A stretch of 25,516 bases of DNA from the IMG/VR virus record IMGVR_UViG_3300028025_000616, positions 1-25,516 of that record; one strand, given 5' to 3'. Below the pieces are notes generated by a model, which saw only the letters and a list, made by a program, of their open reading frames with translations, did no database searches and was not told the DNA's origin. Below, piece by piece: positions 23,877 to 25,516 of the stretch; the stretch's first letter is position 1, and the number at the start of each line of letters is the position of its first letter. The position numbers were made by a program, and so were the translations under genes. The DNA is from a virus.

Positions 23877-24203
23877 TTAGCAGATTTTTCCTCTAGTTTT
23901 GCCTTTTACAGCAATACCATCTGCACGTTTAGAAGCTGAAGATTTAACTGAACCACCTGAAGCCATTTTTTTAATCATGCCACCTTTTTTCTTATATATT
24001 ACCCGACCCTTTTCATCCTTTTTTACATTAGGAAATTCAATTGCTTGTTCAGGAAGGTCTTTCATTTTAGGTAATTGTTCATACTCTTCTTTTGATAACA
24101 TTTCTAGTCCTGTACGGTTACGGTATGGACCCATATCATTTTCTGATGAGCCTACAGTTGCTTCAAAGTTTTTTCTTTTTTCTGCTTCAGTTAATTTAGC
24201 CAT
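23877..24203 (-). CDS. Small basic protein with GG motif and C-terminal tag, 108 aa
   Basis: The N-terminal two thirds are charged (KLTEAEKRKNFEATVGSSEN, then MLSKEEYEQLPKMKDLPEQA). A Lys-rich hinge leads to KKKGGMIKKMASGGSV (71-86), then SSASKRADGIAVKGKTRGKI, closing with Cys. Both motifs recur in neighbouring genes. The C-terminal tag is nearly identical to that of the 185-aa protein upstream, although the two N-termini are unrelated. ATG overlaps the previous stop (TAATG). It is a probable virion or DNA-associated protein. The function is unknown. Confidence 0.78.
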   Translation of the reverse strand: MAKLTEAEKRKNFEATVGSSENDMGPYRNRTGLEMLSKEEYEQLPKMKDLPEQAIEFPNVKKDEKGRVIYKKKGGMIKKMASGGSVKSSASKRADGIAVKGKTRGKIC

Positions 24204-24760
24204 TAAATATTCCTTCCTCTTGTTTTACCGCGAACTGCAATACCATTAGCTTTAGCAAGTTGACCGCCTTTAGAATAACCACAACCTTTAGCCATACCGC
24301 CTTTTTTCATGCCATGTTCTTTCATTTCTTCGGCTTTAGTTTCTTTTTTCTCGTGTTTCATCATAGCAGCTTTAGATGCATATTTCTCGCCTGTACCTTT
24401 TTCTACGATGCCACCTTTTTTCATTTTGTGCATTGATGATTCATGTCCCTTAACTTCTTTTTTAGCGATCATCTTTGCATCTGATTTTGTTGCACAACCA
24501 CCTTTTGCATAGCCTTTAGCCATACCACCTTTTTTCATGTAGCCCATTTTATTTCTAACCTCCGTTGGTAATTTTGATAATCCAGGATTGTCACTTGAGT
24601 CAACTTCTTTAAGTGCTCCACCTGATCCGAACTTCTTAGTTTTATCTGCTTTCATAAACTCTTCTCCTACTGATTTTGATATACCAACTTTTTTAGCAAA
24701 TTTTGGGTTATTAGCCACTGCAGCCATTAAGTTGTGTTGTGCTTTAGATTTACTAGGCAT
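24203..24760 (-). CDS. Lys/Gly-rich protein with repeated MKKGG motifs and C-terminal tag, 185 aa
   Basis: The N-terminus (MPSKSKAQHNLMAAVANNPK, then FAKKVGISKSVGEEFMKADK) is highly characteristic of a small protein found in many environmental phages. The centre and end hold three MKKGG units (about 75, 114 and 151), two of them followed by a second GG within nine residues. Cysteines at 89 and 160 lie inside these units. The C-terminal tag is AKANGIAVRGKTRGRNI. Very basic overall. The N-terminal part may be a small folded domain and the rest a flexible basic tail, suited to binding DNA or the capsid interior. The role is not known. Confidence 0.82.
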   Translation of the reverse strand: MPSKSKAQHNLMAAVANNPKFAKKVGISKSVGEEFMKADKTKKFGSGGALKEVDSSDNPGLSKLPTEVRNKMGYMKKGGMAKGYAKGGCATKSDAKMIAKKEVKGHESSMHKMKKGGIVEKGTGEKYASKAAMMKHEKKETKAEEMKEHGMKKGGMAKGCGYSKGGQLAKANGIAVRGKTRGRNI

Positions 24761-24940
24761 TTAATCAGCCTTTGTATCTGTGTGTTGAACTTCTACTTCA
24801 ACTTTAGTTTCTTTTTTACTAGGCTTGATAGTTTCGACAGCAACTTCTGTAACTTCTTCTGTAACTTCTGAATGAGTAATTTCATCTAATAATTCCTTTT
24901 GTTTTTTCATTTTAAACACCTTTTCTATAAAAGTTTTCAT
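24761..24940 (-). CDS. Short acidic/Thr-Val-rich protein, 59 aa
   Basis: The gap between two genes holds an intact small gene with ATG at 24940 directly after the upstream TAA and its own TAA directly before the next ATG. It reads MKTFIEKVFKMKKQKELLDE, then Glu/Val/Thr-rich sequence with EVTEEVTEVAVE, to a polar end. A second in-frame ATG at 24910 has a better placed AAAGGTG, so a 49-aa form is possible. Its exact fit between neighbours is the main support. No family is recognised. Confidence 0.6.
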   Translation of the reverse strand: MKTFIEKVFKMKKQKELLDEITHSEVTEEVTEVAVETIKPSKKETKVEVEVQHTDTKAD

Positions 24941-25162
24941 TTATTTACCTAGCCAATGAGTTACCATCCAGCTTATAACACCTGATATAACAGTAGCGAT
25001 AGCAATAAATACTTTCCAACCGCCTTTGATTTCTTCTAGTGTTTTTTCAATACCATCTAGACGGGCTTTTAATTGTTCCATGTCTTCCATAATACTATCC
25101 ACATCTGATTGAATATGCTTAATTTCTACACCGTGTTCTATAACTTCGCGTTCTGCACTCAT
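24941..25162 (-). CDS. Coiled-coil plus C-terminal membrane segment, XhlA-like, 73 aa
   Basis: Residues 1-47 are an acidic/basic heptad helix (VIEHGVEIKHIQSDVDSIME, LKARLDGIEKTLEEIKGG). Residues about 49-70 are one transmembrane segment (VFIAIATVISGVISWMVTHW) with a short tail. This order and length match haemolysin XhlA-type phage proteins, which assist holins, and small phage holins. It lies about 13 kb from the holin and lysozyme, so it may be an accessory membrane protein rather than the main holin. An AAGGTGG site precedes ATG 25162, which overlaps the upstream TGA (ATGA). Confidence 0.78.
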   Translation of the reverse strand: MSAEREVIEHGVEIKHIQSDVDSIMEDMEQLKARLDGIEKTLEEIKGGWKVFIAIATVISGVISWMVTHWLGK

Positions 25163-25422
25163 TTACAATTCCACCTTTTTAGTGATGCGGCTTTCCTAGT
25201 AGGTCTACCTTTTTCATCTTTCATAGGACCAGGCATGCCAGACATTCTAGCACAAAATGACTTCTTGCGAGCGCCACCTTGTGGTTGAGGAGCCTTTAGG
25301 TTTGACCCAGTAGCTGCGTTATACTTTGCACGACCTTTAGCCGTGAGCCCTGCACCTTTAGACACAGGAAGTTTTTCACCACGTCCAACTGCTAAGCTAG
25401 GACCTTTTTTCTTGTTAGCCAT
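25159..25422 (-). CDS. Small basic protein, DUF6321-like, 87 aa
   Basis: Contains LTAKGRAKYNAATGSNLKAP, KKSFCARMSGMPGPMKDEKG and RPTRKAASLKRWNCK. The combination of a G-L-x-A-K-G-R-x-x-Y-N start, SFCARMxG and a final R-x-W-x-C is one I recall for a small domain of phage and environmental proteins (DUF6321; name from memory). Two conserved Cys (positions 61 and 86) could bind a metal or bond. Very basic, so it may contact DNA. The start codon overlaps the stop of the upstream gene. Confidence 0.8.
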   Translation of the reverse strand: MANKKKGPSLAVGRGEKLPVSKGAGLTAKGRAKYNAATGSNLKAPQPQGGARKKSFCARMSGMPGPMKDEKGRPTRKAASLKRWNCK

Positions 25423-25516
25423 AGATTATTTGTACTGAATCTGTATTAGACATTTCAGCATACACGCTTGTTTCAACTCGTATGCCTTCACCCGGAATAA
25501 ACGGGACGTTGGCAAA
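25415..25516 (-). CDS. C-terminal end of an unidentified gene (5' end outside window)
   Basis: Thirty-three codons, open from the right edge, end at TAA inside the next gene's first codons: FANVPFIPGEGIRVETSVYA, then EMSNTDSVQIIYG. The tight overlap is the same style as the rest of the operon. The end looks like a beta strand of a structural protein. Too little is present to name it. Confidence 0.6.
   Translation of the reverse strand, partial: FANVPFIPGEGIRVETSVYAEMSNTDSVQIIYG

Noticed and set aside
1-25516. Alternative genetic code (stop reassignment)
   Set aside because: TAA, TGA and TAG are each used as real stops at gene ends with tight overlaps (TAG at 14027-14029, TGA in the ATGA junctions).
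1-25516. tRNA genes, attachment site, integrase or transposase
   Set aside because: No cloverleaf with a TTC-arm, no recombinase motif and no terminal inverted repeats were seen on either strand.

Overview
This window is part of a tailed double-stranded DNA phage genome, most likely a short-tailed (podovirus-like) phage of an aquatic bacterium, or an assembled environmental viral contig. Every supported gene lies on the minus strand. Genes are packed end to end with ATGA, GTGA or TAATG overlaps or gaps under 50 bases, and the bases are AT-rich. TAA, TGA and TAG all end genes, so the code is standard bacterial. There are no tRNA genes, insertion sequences, CRISPR arrays, integrase or host metabolic genes. 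The host cannot be named; a Gram-negative aquatic host is an inference from the muramidase, the holin and two Sec-type signal peptides.

Transcription runs from high to low coordinates. The right end (25516 to about 20300) begins with the C-terminus of an unidentified gene. It continues with a run of small, mostly basic Lys/Gly-rich proteins, a GNAT-like protein, a repeat-rich Pro/Gln protein, a virion adaptor-like protein (307 aa) and a zinc-ribbon protein. The middle (20318 to 13159) holds a second adaptor-like protein and seven probable fibre or adhesin genes, including a 762-aa fibre with a self-cleaving S74 chaperone, a glycine-rich adhesin and a protein built of 20-residue repeats. From 13157 to 10503 come two secreted cysteine-containing proteins, a membrane-anchored coiled-coil protein, a holin and a GH24-type lysozyme. 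From 10503 to the left end come a large tail (nozzle/hub-like) protein and a cassette resembling podovirus ejection proteins: a glycine/alanine-rich membrane-active-looking protein, a GNAT-like protein, two Gln/Ala-rich proteins, and a giant protein of at least 1370 aa. The giant protein has an HEASH zincin motif and a C-terminal region like large phage polyvalent proteins; it runs off the left edge.

The most interesting unexplained signals are as follows. (1) A short tag, G-[IA]-A-x-x-G-[KT]-[TK], recurs at the ends of four otherwise different small basic proteins. (2) A GG-(6 to 9 residues)-GG motif recurs in at least four virion-type proteins. (3) A signal-peptide pair lies just upstream of the lysis genes, with a 137-base out-of-frame overlap onto an i-spanin-like gene. 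(4) Two virion-type proteins each appear to carry an inserted beta-rich module. (5) Two GNAT-like genes lie within the structural region, one inside the ejection cassette as with T7 gp13. Family assignments come from motif reading and memory, not searches.
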